From Rachycentron canadum (taxonomy: Eukaryota; Chordata; Actinopteri; Carangiformes; Rachycentridae), in contig CM076654.1 of assembly GCA_038496675.1 (NCBI GenBank), positions 14,158,207-14,222,206 on the forward strand: a stretch of 64,000 nt of DNA. The letters are read 5' to 3'. The position numbers were made by a program, and so were the translations under genes. The first letter of the stretch is position 1; each line of letters starts with the position of its first letter. Below the pieces are notes generated by a model, which saw only the letters and a program-made list of their open reading frames with translations, ran no database searches and had not been told where the DNA came from. Positions 63,000 to 64,000 of this stretch are shown here, piece after piece.

Positions 63000-64000
63000 G
63001 ACTGTTGAACAGCACACAAATACAATTTACCATAAAGATGTGTTAAAAAAAAATGTAAAATATGTTTATTTTATCTGATTCTTTTTTTGCCAACTCTTTC
63101 CCCTGTAGGCTACGAATAACCCTTCAAATGAATCATCGTGATCCACACACAAACTCACACTTTTGGTTTCCCTCACGTTTCATTCCCTTTGTCAATTTTA
63201 AAGTTTTATTATTTTATTATTTTTTATGATAATAATTGTTTCAATTAATTTTTTTCTCTTTCTTCTCTTATGCATTTATATTTGTTGTTTTTATTGTGAT
63301 TGTTTGGCCTATTCTTTAACTACTTAACTATAACTACTTAAAATTTGTATCCACTTTATTATGCTGCAACATCACTTTAAAAAGGTTGGAAACATCAACA
63401 ATGAGACAAATGTGGTGAAAGAATTTGTGTTTAATGCTAAATAGTGAATGTTTGCATAAAAATAAAAATAAAGTGGTTAATGTAAGCATGCTGACACTTG
63501 GTGGCAGCAGAAACAAGTGAAAATAATATTGACCTGTTATCATTTTTTAAATTGATATAGTGAACTTGGAGTAAACAGGTGTATTTAAAAAGTAACATTA
63601 TCATTATGTGTCTGTCTGCTGTTTGGGCTTATTGAAGAGTGGAAGAGTAAAGCTGTGGACCAGACAGCTGACCTATGAGTAGAAATCATTATAAATCTCC
63701 ATAAAGCTCTAGGTGGCTGCAGATTAAATGATAATTATCTATAGGCTCATCATTACTGTATTATTACTATTTGAATCATTATTATCAAAATCTAATGTAC
63801 AATTAAAGCAAAAGGTGATCCAGTGTTTCTGCAGCAATATTTTATTTCTGATACCATGGGCAAGAATTTAAAAATCTAAACAGTATTTATGGTGTCTGTT
63901 CCAGATTTTTAGAGATGGGTGCATTGCAAATAAATTGGTTTGTCATATCCTGAGCATTTTTTTTTAAATGCTGTGGTCCTCGGCCCAGGCACAATACTGA
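63000..64000. other. AT-rich sequence, no gene seen
   Basis: The last kilobase is AT-rich with poly-T runs. No reading frame or repeat family was recognised. Confidence 0.5.

Overview
This is nuclear DNA from a vertebrate, almost certainly a teleost fish. All genes are split by short introns with GT-AG (a few GC-AG) borders. The flanks hold many CA/TG, GATA and AT microsatellites and repeat tails typical of ray-finned fish (a LINE 3' tail, a Tc1/mariner fossil, hAT-like fragments). The proteins match vertebrate orthologues over their full length. There is no bacterial, viral or CRISPR content.

Layout, left to right: RBM19 (+, 3' part only, 395-5787), PLBD2 (+, 6147-10146), TMEM219 (+, 11782-13307), MORC2 (+, 15502-25204), an AidB/ACDH-11-type acyl-CoA dehydrogenase (+, 27786-32304), SLC8B1/NCLX (+, 33472-40501), TPCN1 (-, 41511-50684), IQCD/DRC10 (+, 52127-53933), CFAP73 (-, 55540-57607), then a gene-poor, repeat-rich tail to 64000 with one weakly supported terminal exon (62836-62999). 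I joined exons by hand. Every model reads through in one frame: PLBD2 560 aa, TMEM219 277, MORC2 1067 with a 24-aa cassette, AidB-like 635, SLC8B1 591, TPCN1 826, IQCD 389, CFAP73 311, and 804 residues of RBM19.

RBM19, PLBD2, SLC8B1, TPCN1, IQCD and CFAP73 form a block that, from general knowledge, corresponds to human 12q24.13. TMEM219, MORC2 and the AidB-like gene are not neighbours of that block in human, so the TMEM219-MORC2-AidB segment marks a rearrangement or an older order broken in mammals. Functional pairs sit together. SLC8B1 (mitochondrial Ca2+ efflux) and TPCN1 (endolysosomal cation channel) are tail to tail. IQCD and CFAP73, both axonemal, are tail to tail, and each has a perfect RFX X-box just upstream.

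The most notable observations are: a 26-bp-period minisatellite carrying CCAAT boxes that switches orientation upstream of TMEM219; an in-frame 72-nt exon in MORC2 that the human protein lacks; an AidB-type ACAD that I do not know from mammals; X-boxes at both cilia genes; three GC-AG introns; and dinucleotide tracts lying directly against splice sites in four of the genes.
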